Origin: Acidisoma cellulosilyticum
GTDB taxonomy: Bacteria; Pseudomonadota; Alphaproteobacteria; Acetobacterales; Acetobacteraceae
Direction: 5' to 3'
Assembly: GCF_020621385.1 (NCBI RefSeq)
Contig: NZ_JAESVA010000003.1
Coordinates: 682,001 to 746,000, forward strand
DNA: 64,000 nt
Shown: positions 1 through 8,998 of the stretch, piece by piece
Layout of the letters: each line of letters starts with the position of its first letter
How positions within the stretch are numbered: position 1 is the first letter of the stretch
Program-made: the position numbers and the translations under genes
Notes under the pieces: generated by a model
Told to the model about the DNA's origin: nothing
Seen by the model: only the letters and a program-made list of their open reading frames with translations
Databases searched by the model: none

Positions 1-540
1 TTCCGGGGCCAGCCGCTGGCCGGGAAGGCTGATCAAAACCATCTGTATCCCTGACTTTCGTCCGTGCTTCATGGCAGGGATACAATCCGTGTCCCCGGTG
101 ATCAGAATGATCCGGTCCGTCAGACGCTCATCGGAATAGGTCGCGATGTCGAGACCGATGCGCATATCGACGCCCTTTTGCTCGAAGTCGGGCCTGAAGT
201 CATCATCCGACAGCGCGGCGGGAGAGATTGGAACACGCTTGGGCTTGAACCCTCTGAATTTCAGCACGCCCTCGCGAACCGCAAACAGGTCGCGGCGGGC
301 GAGATCCCTCAGCCAGTCGCCTGAGCCCGTAAACTGCACCATGGCACCGGAGACGGGCAAACGGGCCTGCCCGACATAGGGCGCACAATCATAGTACAGG
401 ATTCTGAGAAGCGCTTCCTGCGTCGGATCGGCGCAGGCATGGGCCAATTTTTCGATGAAGACGGGATCGTAGATCCGCTTGTTTTTCCGGGCGAGCACAC
501 GCAGATGGCCGCCATCGATCATCACTACAGAACGGATCAT
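1..540 (-). CDS. NYN-domain (LabA/PIN-like) protein, C-terminus cut by window edge
   Basis: The reverse strand is open for 180 codons from an ATG at 540 to the window edge, so the C-terminus is missing. The translation starts MIRSVVMIDGGHLRVL. It carries the acidic residues of NYN (Nedd4-BP1/YacP-like) domains: D9 near the N-terminus, FEQKGVDMRIGLDIA at about 119-133, and LITGDTDCIPAMK at about 147-158. Known NYN proteins belong to the PIN-like nuclease fold, bind a divalent metal and are thought to act on RNA. The RNase role here is inferred from family only. Upstream, a hairpin at 554-583 separates it from the dehydratase gene. No partner gene is visible. Confidence 0.85.
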   Translation of the reverse strand, partial: MIRSVVMIDGGHLRVLARKNKRIYDPVFIEKLAHACADPTQEALLRILYYDCAPYVGQARLPVSGAMVQFTGSGDWLRDLARRDLFAVREGVLKFRGFKPKRVPISPAALSDDDFRPDFEQKGVDMRIGLDIATYSDERLTDRIILITGDTDCIPAMKHGRKSGIQMVLISLPGQRLAPE

Positions 541-553
541 ATTCGAAACGATA

Positions 554-583
554 AAGCCCCTGAACCGGTGGGTCCAGGGGCTT
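554..583 (-). terminator. Candidate Rho-independent terminator of the dehydratase gene
   Basis: A perfect 9-bp stem AAGCCCCTG (554-562) / CAGGGGCTT (575-583) with a 12-nt loop lies about 90 bp after the stop of the minus-strand dehydratase gene. It also lies just before the NYN gene. The minus strand beyond the stem is only moderately T-rich, so termination is likely but not certain. Confidence 0.55.
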
Positions 584-671
584 GAATATAGAAACCCGCC
601 TACGGGCGTGCCGGATAGACGATCAATTTAGGCCAATGCATGGCCGAATTCAACGATAGCCTCGGCCGCGC

Positions 672-2468
672 CTAATGATTGTTGCGCGACTCGCCGCGGG
701 TTTCCAGGACGTTCAGATATTGCGTCGCCGGCTCCAGACAGGCGCCGGTCCCCATCTGGCCGACCATGCTGCGATAGATCTCTTCCCAGGGCGTCTTGTT
801 GTCGAGCACCGGCGGCGTATAGGCCGCGCGGCGCGTCGCCATTTCCTCGTCCGAAATCAGCACATCGACGCGACGGGCATTGAGGTCGATGCTGATGCGG
901 TCGCCGTTCTTCAACAGCGCCAGGTTGCCGCCGACGGCCGCTTCCGGGGAAATATTGAGGATCGACGGACTGCCGGACGTCCCGGACTGGCGGCCGTCAC
1001 CCATCGTCGGCAGGGCATTGACGCCGCGCTTCAGCAGCACGGCCGGCGGCTGCATGTTCACGACCTCGGCGCTGCCCGGATAGCCGACCGGGCCGACATT
1101 GCGGATGATGAGGACGGTATCCTCATCGACGCCCAGATCCGGGTCCTCGATCCGCTCATGATAATCTTCCGGCCCTTCGAAGATCACGGCCTTGCCGAGG
1201 AAGACATTGGGATGGTCGGGGTTGCTCAGGAAACGGCTGCGGAATTCCGCGTCGATAACGCTGGTCTTCATGACGGCGGTCTCGAAGATATTGCCGGACA
1301 GCACGACATAGCCGGCATGATCCTTCAGCGGCGCGTCATAGGCGCGGATCACCTCACGGTCGCCGTCCTCGGTCCCGGCCAGATTTTCGGCGATCGACTT
1401 GCCGGTGACGGTCAGCGCCGAACCGTCGATCTTCCCCTTGGCCAGCAGTTCCTTCATCACCGCCGGCACGCCGCCGGCGCGATGGAAGGATTCGCCCAGG
1501 AAACGGCCCGCCGGCTGCATATCGACCAGCAGCGGAATCTCCGGCCCCAGGCGCTGCCAGTCTTCCAGACTGTGATCGACGCCCATATGGCGGGCGATGG
1601 CGATCATGCTGATCGGGCAATTGGACGAGGCGCCCAGCGCCGCCGCCGCCACCACCGCATTGTCGAAGGCCGTCTTGGTCATGATGTCGGACGGGCGCAG
1701 GTTTTCATGCACCATCTGCACGATCCGCCGCCCGGTCTCGTAGGAAATCTGCCCGCGCTCCCGATAAGGGGCGGGAATGGCGGCACAGCCCGGCAGGGAC
1801 ATGCCGAGCGCTTCGGCCAGCGCGTTCATCGAACTCGCCGTACCCATCGTATTGCAATGGCCGATGGAGGGCGCGGAGGCCGAGACCATCTCCATATATT
1901 CCTCGTAGCCGATCTCGCCTTCGGCATAGAGTTTTCGTGCATGCCAGACGACGGTGCCGGAACCGGCGAGCTTGCCCTTGAACCAGCCGTCCAGCATCGG
2001 CCCGCCGGAGAGCACGATCGAGGGGATATTCACCGTCGCCGCGCCCATCAGCAAAGCGGGGGTCGTCTTGTCGCAGCCGGCCGTCAGCACCACGCCGTCC
2101 AGCGGATAGCCGTGCAGCACTTCGACCAGGCTGAGATAGGCGAGGTTGCGGTCCAGCGCGGCGGTCGGCCGCTTGCCGGTTTCCTGAATGGGGTGGCAGG
2201 GAAATTCCAGCGGCACACCGCCCGCTTCGCGGATGCCGTCGCGCACGCGATGGGCGAGGTCGAGATGGTGACGGTTGCAGGGGGACAGATCGGACCCCGT
2301 CTGCGCGATACCGATGATCGGCTTGTCGGATTGCAGCTCGGCCCGCGTCAGGCCGAAATTCATATAGCGCTCCAGATAGAGCGCGGTCATGCCGGGATCA
2401 TGAGGATTGTCGAACCAACGGCGGCTGCGCAGGCGCTTCGGCCCATTCTCATTATCGTTGTTGGCCAT
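672..2468 (-). CDS. IlvD/Edd-family dehydratase, probably sugar-acid (pentonate/hexonate) type
   Basis: This is a 598-aa member of the Fe-S dehydratase family that includes dihydroxy-acid dehydratase and 6-phosphogluconate dehydratase. The sequence follows the L-arabinonate/D-galactonate/xylonate branch, with [16 protein letters not shown] and [17 protein letters not shown] blocks, rather than classical IlvD. Putative cluster cysteines lie in SPCNRHH (about 64), AGCDKTTPA (about 132) and [13 protein letters not shown] (about 205). The ATG at 2468 is chosen because GAAGGGATAG lies just upstream; an in-frame start at 2507 has no good ribosome site. A role in sugar-acid breakdown would fit the SDR/zinc-dehydrogenase pair at 8.2-10 kb, but they are not adjacent. 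The exact substrate cannot be read from sequence. Confidence 0.88.
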   Translation of the reverse strand: MANNDNENGPKRLRSRRWFDNPHDPGMTALYLERYMNFGLTRAELQSDKPIIGIAQTGSDLSPCNRHHLDLAHRVRDGIREAGGVPLEFPCHPIQETGKRPTAALDRNLAYLSLVEVLHGYPLDGVVLTAGCDKTTPALLMGAATVNIPSIVLSGGPMLDGWFKGKLAGSGTVVWHARKLYAEGEIGYEEYMEMVSASAPSIGHCNTMGTASSMNALAEALGMSLPGCAAIPAPYRERGQISYETGRRIVQMVHENLRPSDIMTKTAFDNAVVAAAALGASSNCPISMIAIARHMGVDHSLEDWQRLGPEIPLLVDMQPAGRFLGESFHRAGGVPAVMKELLAKGKIDGSALTVTGKSIAENLAGTEDGDREVIRAYDAPLKDHAGYVVLSGNIFETAVMKTSVIDAEFRSRFLSNPDHPNVFLGKAVIFEGPEDYHERIEDPDLGVDEDTVLIIRNVGPVGYPGSAEVVNMQPPAVLLKRGVNALPTMGDGRQSGTSGSPSILNISPEAAVGGNLALLKNGDRISIDLNARRVDVLISDEEMATRRAAYTPPVLDNKTPWEEIYRSMVGQMGTGACLEPATQYLNVLETRGESRNNH

Positions 2469-2644
2469 CACTCTATCCCTTCGTCTCGTCTCGCCCGGCT
2501 TCGCCATTTTTACCAGATGGCTTAAAGTCCGAACATAGAACCGGCAGGCTGCCCCTCGACCATCGGCGTGTCAACCAAGCGCCATGTGGGAAAAAGGGTA
2601 AAAACGGCGCGCTGTCGGCGATAAAGATGGAAAGGACCGGACGC

Positions 2645-3433
2645 ATGGACCTCGCAATGGAGCTGACCTGCCTTATCCTGGAGCGGGAGGATGGTTACGC
2701 GACCATTCGCCTCAATCGCCCGGCCGCGCTCAATGCGCTGAACGGTCAGATGATGGACGAGCTATCGGCCGTCATCCCGGCGCTGGACGCCGATCGCAGC
2801 ATCCATGCCATCATCCTGACCGGATCGGACAAGGCTTTCGCCGCCGGCGCCGATATCAAGGACATGGCGACCAAAACCTTCGCCGAAGCGGTCGCGGAGG
2901 ATTTCATCACCCGCAACTGGGAGGTGGTCACGCGATGCCGCAAGCCGGTCATCGCCGCCGTCGCCGGCTATGCGCTCGGCGGCGGGTGCGAGCTTGCGAT
3001 GATGTGCGACATCATCCTGGCCGCTGATACCGCGCGCTTCTCCCAGCCGGAAATCACGCTGGGCATTCCGCCCGGCGCGGGTGGCACGCAGCGCCTGCCG
3101 CGCGCGGTCGGCAAGGCGAAGGCCATGGAAATGATCCTCACCGCCCGCATGATCGGCGCTGAAGAGGCTGAGCGCGCCGGTCTCGTCAGCCGCGTCGTGC
3201 CGGCCGACAAGCTTTTGGACGAAGCGCGTGCGGTCGCCGCCAAAATCGCGACGCTGCCGCCGGTCGCCGTTCAGCTGGCGAAGGAACTGGTCAATGCGGC
3301 TTATGAGACGCCGCTGGCGCAAGGCATAAGGCAGGAGCGCCGCATCTTCCATGCAGCCTTCGCGACGGAAGATCAGAAGGAAGGCATGGCCGCCTTTACC
3401 GAGAAGCGGAAACCCGCTTTCCAGGGAAAATAG
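2645..3433 (+). CDS. Enoyl-CoA hydratase (crotonase family)
   Basis: This 262-aa protein is the usual length for short-chain enoyl-CoA hydratase, which adds water to trans-2-enoyl-CoA in beta-oxidation. The oxyanion-hole region [10 protein letters not shown] and the block [15 protein letters not shown] are present. Both catalytic glutamates of the rat enzyme are conserved, in GCELAMMCD (about E116) and SQPEITLG (about E136), so true hydratase activity is likely. The ATG at 2645 is preferred because GGAAAGGA lies upstream at good spacing; an ATG 18 bp earlier lacks one. It diverges from the dehydratase gene. The next gene on the same strand is a GNAT acetyltransferase 47 bp away. Confidence 0.9.
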   Translation: MDLAMELTCLILEREDGYATIRLNRPAALNALNGQMMDELSAVIPALDADRSIHAIILTGSDKAFAAGADIKDMATKTFAEAVAEDFITRNWEVVTRCRKPVIAAVAGYALGGGCELAMMCDIILAADTARFSQPEITLGIPPGAGGTQRLPRAVGKAKAMEMILTARMIGAEEAERAGLVSRVVPADKLLDEARAVAAKIATLPPVAVQLAKELVNAAYETPLAQGIRQERRIFHAAFATEDQKEGMAAFTEKRKPAFQGK

Positions 3434-3480
3434 GCCAAAACCCAACCTGGCCAATCACCTTTCAGGACCTGACCGATCTC

Positions 3481-4095
3481 ATGGATAGCAATACCGCCCT
3501 GCCGCTGGGCTATTCCTCTGTCCCGCCGGGCCAGATCGCCAATGTCGTGACCTGTCTGGAAATGCTGGCGCGCCCTGCACTGCAGGCAGCGCCGCCATTC
3601 CCGCCCGATCTGCATCTGGTGGCACTCGACCGCTCGGACCTCGCGGCCTATCGCGCTTTGTTCCGCACGGTCGGCGAGGCCTGGCTTTGGTGTTCCAGGC
3701 TGGTCATGCCGGACACTGAGCTGGCAGAGATCCTGAACGATCCGCGTGTCGATATCCTGGTGCTCAGGCAGGCAAATCGCGATGTCGGTATTCTTGAACT
3801 CGATTTCCGGGAGGCGGGCGTCTGCGAACTGGCGTTCTTCGGCCTCGCACCAGGGCTCACGGGACAAAAACTGGGCCGGACAATGATGAATGTGGCGATC
3901 GAGCGCGCCTGGTCGCAGCAGATCGCGCGTTTCTGGGTGCATACTTGCACCTTCGACCATCCGGCAGCCGTCGCCTTTTACAAAAGCTCAGGCTTCACGC
4001 CTTTCGCTTTCCAGGTCGAACTATCGCCCGATCCGCGCTTGACCGGCGATCTGTCCGAAGACGCCGCGCCGCATGTGCCGCTGATTCGGCCCTAA
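3481..4095 (+). CDS. GNAT-family N-acetyltransferase
   Basis: This is a 204-aa protein. The region from about residue 50 to 180 reads as a GNAT fold, with the acetyl-CoA pyrophosphate loop in a degenerate form (LAPGLTGQKLGRTMM, about 121-135) and a typical strand 5/helix 4 ending HPAAVAFYKSSGF (about 160-172). Its substrate is unknown. It follows the enoyl-CoA hydratase by 47 bp on the same strand and may be co-transcribed, although no functional link is evident. The N-terminal 45 residues are proline-rich and not part of the fold. Confidence 0.82.
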   Translation: MDSNTALPLGYSSVPPGQIANVVTCLEMLARPALQAAPPFPPDLHLVALDRSDLAAYRALFRTVGEAWLWCSRLVMPDTELAEILNDPRVDILVLRQANRDVGILELDFREAGVCELAFFGLAPGLTGQKLGRTMMNVAIERAWSQQIARFWVHTCTFDHPAAVAFYKSSGFTPFAFQVELSPDPRLTGDLSEDAAPHVPLIRP

Positions 4096-4128
4096 CCATC
4101 AGTCTTTGGGCGGCAACCGGGGAGAGAG

Positions 4129-4434
4129 CTAGAACAGGCCCCGAACGACATAAAGCGTAGCAACGGCGGCCGCCCACCAGAGGGTGACGCGGCCTTGCGC
4201 CAGTGCAGCCTCAAGCAGGCCGCGAAAACCCAACAACTGGGCAAAAGGGTCGGCCAGGATAAGCAGTAAGGGGCCAAGAGAAATGCCGGACGCGAGCAGA
4301 GCCGTGACGCCCTGCATGGTTCGGCATTTTTTTCGTGTGGCCAGAAAAACCATAAGGACGAGGACGCCGATCCCGATGGATAAAAGATCCACGATCCCCC
4401 AGTCGGCGTCACCAAGACCCTGTGGGACCAGCAT
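4129..4434 (-). CDS. Small unknown membrane protein (3 predicted TM segments)
   Basis: The ORF gives 101 aa from the ATG at 4434. Three hydrophobic stretches are visible: about residues 12-33 (IVDLLSIGIGVLVLMVFLA), 43-62 and 84-101. I do not recognise a family. It starts 11 bp after the stop of another small membrane protein, so the two are probably translated together at the end of the minus-strand run from the GntR gene. A longer in-frame start at 4509 would overlap the upstream gene and is less likely. No clear ribosome-binding site is seen. Confidence 0.5.
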   Translation of the reverse strand: MLVPQGLGDADWGIVDLLSIGIGVLVLMVFLATRKKCRTMQGVTALLASGISLGPLLLILADPFAQLLGFRGLLEAALAQGRVTLWWAAAVATLYVVRGLF

Positions 4435-4445
4435 TCGGGAGGTCA

Positions 4446-4727
4446 CTAGCTCTTTCGCGTGGCAATCTGAAAAACGAGAGCTGCGGCTGCGCAAGCGATA
4501 CCCGCCCAAAGCCCAGCTGTATTCGCATGGTCGAAACGCAGGACCATCGTGGCGACAGTCACAAGCTCGGCGCCAACGGCCCCTGCTGACACTGGGAAAA
4601 TTGCAAGGTTGAACAAGCGCTGAGTAGCATTATCGGCGCTTTCGACCTGATGTCTTTGTGATTCCATTACGATCATGCACTCAATTTGAGCCGATGCCTC
4701 GATGCCGTCAATGCAAAGGGATGGCAC
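4446..4727 (-). CDS. Small unknown membrane protein (2 predicted TM segments)
   Basis: This is a 93-codon ORF with hydrophobic segments at about 41-64 (LFNLAIFPVSAGAVGAELVTV) and 72-88. The first start (GTG, 4727) lies right after the LysR stop codon. ATG codons at 4676 and 4667 are alternatives, and none has a convincing ribosome site. Family is unknown. Position between the LysR gene and another small membrane gene, all on one strand with gaps of 1-11 bp, suggests co-transcription. It could be an accessory membrane pair for the D-aminopeptidase operon; that is inference. Confidence 0.5.
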   Translation of the reverse strand: MPSLCIDGIEASAQIECMIVMESQRHQVESADNATQRLFNLAIFPVSAGAVGAELVTVATMVLRFDHANTAGLWAGIACAAAALVFQIATRKS

Positions 4728-4728
4728 C

Positions 4729-5640
4729 TTACGGCAGACTGCGCCTTGCCGTGCCGTCGATGATCGTGATCAGCGCTTCCGCCGCGCGGCTCAAATAACG
4801 TTCCGTCCGGCGCAATACATAGAAGGGCCGGTCCGGCAATTTCAGGTCGACCGTCTGCAGCAACCCGGCCTCAAGGCTCGGCGCGGCCACGGAGGCGGAC
4901 AGCGCGGTTGCCCCCAGCCCGGCCTCCACCGCCGCGCGCACCGCTTCGTTCGACGGCAGTTCCAGCAACACCTTCAACGATCCTGAAAAGATGCCGAAAC
5001 TGCTCATGGCAGCCTCGAAAGCCGAGCGCGTGCCGGACCCCTGCTCCCGCAAGACCCAGGGGCCATCCGCCAGCTGATCCAGCGTCAGGCTCTCGGCACT
5101 CAGCCAGGGGTGATTGGGCGAGACGAGGGTCACCAGCTGGTCGCGCGCCACCTCCTCCGCAATCAGCGCCGGATCGTTGATCGCCCCTTCGATGAAGCCC
5201 AATTCCGCCGTGCCCTCATGCACGGCCGCAGCCACCTGCGCGGTATTGCCGATGGAGAGTTTGATCTCCACGCCAGGATGCGCCTGCCGGAATTGAACCA
5301 GGAAGCGCGGCAGCCAATAGCTCGCGATGGTCTGGCTCGCCTGCACCGTCAGCGTGCCGCGCTTCAGATCGCCCAGTTCCGACAGGACCAGCTCCGCCCG
5401 TTCCGCGCGGGCCAGTACCGCCTGCGCCTCGGGCAGGAACAGCCCGCCCGCTTCCGTCAGCGCGATGCCGCGCCCGACGCGATGGAACAGTTTCGTGCCA
5501 TAGCGCTGCTCCAGATTGGCGATCGCACCGCTGACCGCCGATTGCGCCAGATTCAGCGCCTCCGCCGCCCGCGTCATATGCTGACGCTCGGCGGCCGCGA
5601 CGAAGATGCGAAGCTGTTCCAGGCTGAGCTGATGGCGCAT
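4729..5640 (-). CDS. LysR-family transcriptional regulator
   Basis: The 303-aa length is typical for the family. The winged helix-turn-helix lies at about 4-63 (LEQLRIFVAAAERQHMTRAA, with LNLAQSAVSGAIANLEQRYG as recognition part). A periplasmic-binding-like effector domain runs from about 90 to 295. The overall pattern resembles the CysB/CbbR-like branch. It starts 3 bp after the D-aminopeptidase stop codon on the same strand, so it is translated in the same run. LysR regulators usually control an adjacent or divergent gene using a small-molecule inducer; here the peptidase operon is the obvious candidate. The effector is unknown. Confidence 0.9.
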   Translation of the reverse strand: MRHQLSLEQLRIFVAAAERQHMTRAAEALNLAQSAVSGAIANLEQRYGTKLFHRVGRGIALTEAGGLFLPEAQAVLARAERAELVLSELGDLKRGTLTVQASQTIASYWLPRFLVQFRQAHPGVEIKLSIGNTAQVAAAVHEGTAELGFIEGAINDPALIAEEVARDQLVTLVSPNHPWLSAESLTLDQLADGPWVLREQGSGTRSAFEAAMSSFGIFSGSLKVLLELPSNEAVRAAVEAGLGATALSASVAAPSLEAGLLQTVDLKLPDRPFYVLRRTERYLSRAAEALITIIDGTARRSLP

Positions 5641-5643
5641 CGC

Positions 5644-7197
5644 TCAGGCGACGCGGCGATAGGGGATGCGCCGCGCCAGCCAGCAGCCGAGGGTGACGCC
5701 GTCCACCCGGCCGGCGGCGTCGCGCGTGAAGCGCAGGGTCCAGTCGCCCGGCGGGCTATAGTCCAGCGCGCGCGGGCAAGGCAGCAGCCAGCAATCCGGC
5801 CCGAAAGGTTCCAGAAGCTGCATGGCACCTTGGCCCAGGAAGCCCGAGAAGGCGCCGTACAGCGTGCCGCCGGCGGCGATGCAGGTGATCTCCGCGCCCA
5901 ATTCATCCGACCGGAAAACGCCTTCGATATCGGTCGCAGGCGCGCCATCATGGGGCGTCAGGGTCGTGAACAGGTTTTCGCCCGTCCGCGCCATCCTCAG
6001 CGCGCCATCGGCCCGCGTCAGACGAACGGAGGCGGAGGCGAATTCATCCGCGCTGACCGGCGACAGCATCTCGGCGCCATGGCCGAAATCGAGACGCAGC
6101 CGGCCGTCACCGGCCGCCGCGATCCGCGTCGCTATTCCGGTCTCCGGTTCCAGATAGGTCCCGACAAAGCGCTGCGTATCGGCGCTGATCGCGGGCGCAT
6201 CTGCCGTCTCGCCCAGCAGCGCCGCCAGGATATCGACCACCGGACCGCGCGGATCGCCCATATGGTTAAAGAGCGTGACGACGGAGATCCGCTCGCTCGG
6301 GACATGGGCGCGGAAGCTGCGGAACCCGCGTAGGGCGCCGCCGTGGCAGGTCGCGTCCCGGCCGAGGAATTGCGTACGGGCCAGGCCGAACCCATAGGAC
6401 GCCGGGGCGCCGTCGCGGAAGGTGACGGGTGCGGCCAGACGGCTATACAGCGCCGCCGGGTCATCCCGCGTCGCGTCGATATGCGTCTCCCAGGCGATCA
6501 TATCGTCCAGTGACGCGCCGATACCGGCGTCACCGGTCCATTGGATGCGGTTCACTGCCGGGCGAAAGCCTTCGGCGACGCTGCCCTCATACCCGACCGT
6601 GCCGCCCGCGACCCAGGACGTATCGGCATTGAGCAGCGCATAAGGCATGCCGGCGCGATCGAAGATGCGCCGACGCAGCAGGCTGGCGAAATCCTCACCG
6701 GTACGGGCTTCGATGATATCCGACAGCAGGCGGAAATTCTGATTGACGTAGGAATAGCGCGTGCCCGGGCTGAAATGCAGTGACCGCGTGCGGCTGATGA
6801 TGCGCTCGGCATCCTGCCCCGTGAACAGGCCTTCGACCGGCGCGCCATACAGCATCGCGACCGCCCAATAATCGCGCAGGCCCGACTGGTTATGGGCGAG
6901 GTCGAGGATGCCAGGGCGTTCGCCCTCCAGCAGCGGCAGGCGGCGATGCAGATCGCTGTCCATCACGGTCGGATCAGGGAACTGGTCGAGCAGGACAGCG
7001 CAGGTGAACTGTTTGGAGATGGAACAGATCAGGCTGATGGTCTGCGGCGTGAAGGGGATACGCCGCTCGGCATCCGCCCAGCCCCAGGCATGACGGGCCA
7101 GAACCGCGCCATCCTTCAACACGGCGACCGCACCGCCCGGCCCTGCATAGCGTTGCGGCAAACCAGCAAGGGCGCGATCGAGAGCGGAAGCGGACAT
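5644..7197 (-). CDS. dap: D-aminopeptidase (DAP-like serine hydrolase, peptidase S12)
   Basis: This 517-aa protein matches in length and layout the penicillin-recognising D-aminopeptidase of Ochrobactrum, which releases N-terminal D-amino acids from peptides. The beta-lactamase-fold triad is visible: S59-x-x-K62 (SISK), Y150-x-N152 (YVN) and H285-G286-G287 (HGG replacing the KTG box). Two beta-barrel C-terminal domains follow, at about 340-420 and 425-517. There is no signal peptide, so it is cytoplasmic. It lies between a GntR regulator (75 bp upstream) and a LysR regulator (3 bp downstream) on the same strand. A related esterase/amidase specificity is possible. Confidence 0.85.
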   Translation of the reverse strand: MSASALDRALAGLPQRYAGPGGAVAVLKDGAVLARHAWGWADAERRIPFTPQTISLICSISKQFTCAVLLDQFPDPTVMDSDLHRRLPLLEGERPGILDLAHNQSGLRDYWAVAMLYGAPVEGLFTGQDAERIISRTRSLHFSPGTRYSYVNQNFRLLSDIIEARTGEDFASLLRRRIFDRAGMPYALLNADTSWVAGGTVGYEGSVAEGFRPAVNRIQWTGDAGIGASLDDMIAWETHIDATRDDPAALYSRLAAPVTFRDGAPASYGFGLARTQFLGRDATCHGGALRGFRSFRAHVPSERISVVTLFNHMGDPRGPVVDILAALLGETADAPAISADTQRFVGTYLEPETGIATRIAAAGDGRLRLDFGHGAEMLSPVSADEFASASVRLTRADGALRMARTGENLFTTLTPHDGAPATDIEGVFRSDELGAEITCIAAGGTLYGAFSGFLGQGAMQLLEPFGPDCWLLPCPRALDYSPPGDWTLRFTRDAAGRVDGVTLGCWLARRIPYRRVA

Positions 7198-7272
7198 CAG
7201 GCAGGCTCCTTGGCAACGGGCGCGGTAGAAAGAGACCGCGCGGCGCCGGCTGGCAAGGGATTAAGCACAGGC

Positions 7273-8025
7273 CTATTCACGCGCGAATATTGCGATAACG
7301 GACTCGAGATGTGCTGCCATACGCGCCCGTGCCTGATCCGCATCGCGGCCGATGATCGCCTGTAAAACCGCCTCATGCTCGCGCTCGGACCGCAACGCCA
7401 TATTTTCGGGCGTATAGAGACGCTGCAAATGCTGAAACAGCGGGCTGTAGCGGTGGCCGAGCAGAAGCGTAATCAGCATCTCGTAGGCCGGATTGCCGCT
7501 CGCCTGGGCGATCGCGATATGGAATTGGCGATCACCGGGATTGGTACGCGATCCTTCGCGATTGTCGCGCTGGTTGCGTGCGAAAGCGGTGCGCAGATTG
7601 TCGATCTGTGCGGGCGTCGCATGGCGGGCGGCCAGCGCCGCCGTTTCCGGCTCAACCAGTCTTCGCGCCTGCAGCAAAGCGAAGGGCGGAATCTCTGCCG
7701 AAAGATCCAGCACCACCGGCAGTTCCGGATCGGGCTCCGAGAAATTGATGCGCACGAGCTGCGCCATGAGATCGCGCGTCGCCGCGGCGTCAGGCACGCG
7801 CAGCACCTCCATGCCGGCGCCGACACGCACATCGACGACGCCCAATACCTCCAATGCGATCAAAGCCTCGCGAACGGAGGAACGGCTGACCTCAAGGGCC
7901 GCCGCCAATTCGCGTTCGGAGGGCAGGAAACTGCCCGGTGGGTAATCGCCCGCACGGATCAGTTCGCATAGCCTGTCGGCAATCTGGCTGTAGAGCCGGC
8001 CCTTCTGGATGGCTTCGAGCGCCAT
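7273..8025 (-). CDS. FadR-type GntR transcriptional regulator (FCD domain)
   Basis: This is a 250-aa protein. The N-terminal winged helix at about 10-75 carries the GntR signature (PSERELAAALEVSRSSVREAL). An all-helical FCD ligand-binding domain spans about 110-240, with the metal/ligand histidine region DRQFHIAIAQASGN. FCD regulators typically sense carboxylic or sugar acids and repress a nearby catabolic operon. It is divergent from the SDR gene at 8165. The shared 139-bp gap contains a FadR-like half-palindrome at 8085-8095. It is also first in the minus-strand run leading to the D-aminopeptidase, so it could control either side. Confidence 0.9.
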   Translation of the reverse strand: MALEAIQKGRLYSQIADRLCELIRAGDYPPGSFLPSERELAAALEVSRSSVREALIALEVLGVVDVRVGAGMEVLRVPDAAATRDLMAQLVRINFSEPDPELPVVLDLSAEIPPFALLQARRLVEPETAALAARHATPAQIDNLRTAFARNQRDNREGSRTNPGDRQFHIAIAQASGNPAYEMLITLLLGHRYSPLFQHLQRLYTPENMALRSEREHEAVLQAIIGRDADQARARMAAHLESVIAIFARE

Positions 8026-8084
8026 TCTTTTTCCTATTTGGTTCCGCTTGGCAGGTCTTTGACGAACTACTACAACAGTTTGAG

Positions 8085-8095
8085 TGGTCCGGCCA
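8085..8095. promoter_or_regulatory. Candidate GntR/FadR-type operator
   Basis: TGGTCCGGCCA lies between the divergent GntR and SDR genes. It differs at one position from the FadR-group consensus TGGTCnGACCA and is nearly palindromic around 8090. A second TGGTCC follows at 8097-8102. Assignment to this regulator is by position and consensus only. Confidence 0.4.
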
Positions 8096-8164
8096 TTGGT
8101 CCTTCAGGACTCAAGAACGATAGACAATCACAGACATCCAAGCCGGATTCTGGAGAGATGCAGT

Positions 8165-8905
8165 ATGAGACTTCAGGGAAAGCGCGCCTTCATCACGGCG
8201 GCCGGACAGGGCATCGGCCGCACCACGGCAGAGCTGTTCCTACGCGAAGGTGCCGAGGTTATCGCCAGCGATATCAATGCCGCCGCGCTTGAGACGCTGC
8301 AGGGCGCCCGCACCATGGTGCTCGACGTGCTGTCACCCGAGGCCGTGCAGAAGGCGGCGGCAGAGGCCGGCACCGTCGATATCCTGTTCAATTGCGCGGG
8401 CTATGTGCATCAGGGCTCCATTCTCGATTGCGACGAAAAAGCCTGGCAGTTCTCCTTCGACCTCAATGTCACCGCCATGTATCGGATGATCCGCGCCTTC
8501 CTGCCGGCGATGCTCGACGCCGGCCGTGGCTCGATCGTCAACATGGCCTCCATCGCGTCGTCCGAGAAAGGTGCGCCCAATCGTGCCGCCTATGGCGCGT
8601 CCAAAGCCGCCGTCATCGGTCTCACGAAATCCGTCGCCGCCGATTACGTGACGAAGGGCATCCGCTGCAACGCGATCTGCCCCGGCACCGTGCAGTCGCC
8701 CTCGCTCAATGATCGGATCAAGGCGCAGGCCGATGCCGGACAGATCTCCGAGGACGATGCCCGCGCCGGCTTCGTGCGGCGCCAGCCGATGGGCCGCCTG
8801 GGATCGACCGCGGAAATCGCATATCTCGCGCTCTATCTGGCTTCCGACGAGAGCAGCTACACCACCGGCACGACGCAGATCATCGACGGCGGCTGGTCGA
8901 TCTGA
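8165..8905 (+). CDS. SDR-family oxidoreductase
   Basis: This 246-aa classical short-chain dehydrogenase/reductase shows the nucleotide-binding TAAGQGIG (about 10-17), NCAG (about 79-82), the catalytic Ser in NMASIASS (about 131), and YGASKAA with catalytic Tyr and Lys (about 147-151). The start of the N-terminus (MRLQGKRAFITAAGQGIG) resembles the SDR group of 2-keto-3-deoxy-L-fuconate dehydrogenases. The ATG at 8165 is chosen because GGAGAG (8152-8157) precedes it; an in-frame ATG at 8084 would run through the operator region. It pairs with the zinc dehydrogenase 93 bp downstream and is divergent from a GntR regulator. Role in sugar-acid oxidation is inferred. Confidence 0.88.
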   Translation: MRLQGKRAFITAAGQGIGRTTAELFLREGAEVIASDINAAALETLQGARTMVLDVLSPEAVQKAAAEAGTVDILFNCAGYVHQGSILDCDEKAWQFSFDLNVTAMYRMIRAFLPAMLDAGRGSIVNMASIASSEKGAPNRAAYGASKAAVIGLTKSVAADYVTKGIRCNAICPGTVQSPSLNDRIKAQADAGQISEDDARAGFVRRQPMGRLGSTAEIAYLALYLASDESSYTTGTTQIIDGGWSI

Positions 8906-8998
8906 TCGCCGGCCTCGACGGCCTTCGTTGCCGGATCAAATAACAAGGTCGGGGCGGACAGCGTTTTCGGTTCCGGCCTTGCCGCCTGGAAGCAAGTC

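Noticed and set aside
675-2525. Long plus-strand open frame opposite the dehydratase
   Set aside because: It is a codon-bias shadow of the real gene in GC-rich DNA; its product matches nothing. The same applies to long frames opposite 5.6-7.2, 11.1-12.5, 21.3-22.7, 25.8-27.1, 31.8-33.8, 34.0-35.3, 37.6-39.3, 39.6-40.9, 41.7-42.6, 48.2-49.5, 55.7-57.5, 57.8-59.1 and 62.3-63.6 kb.
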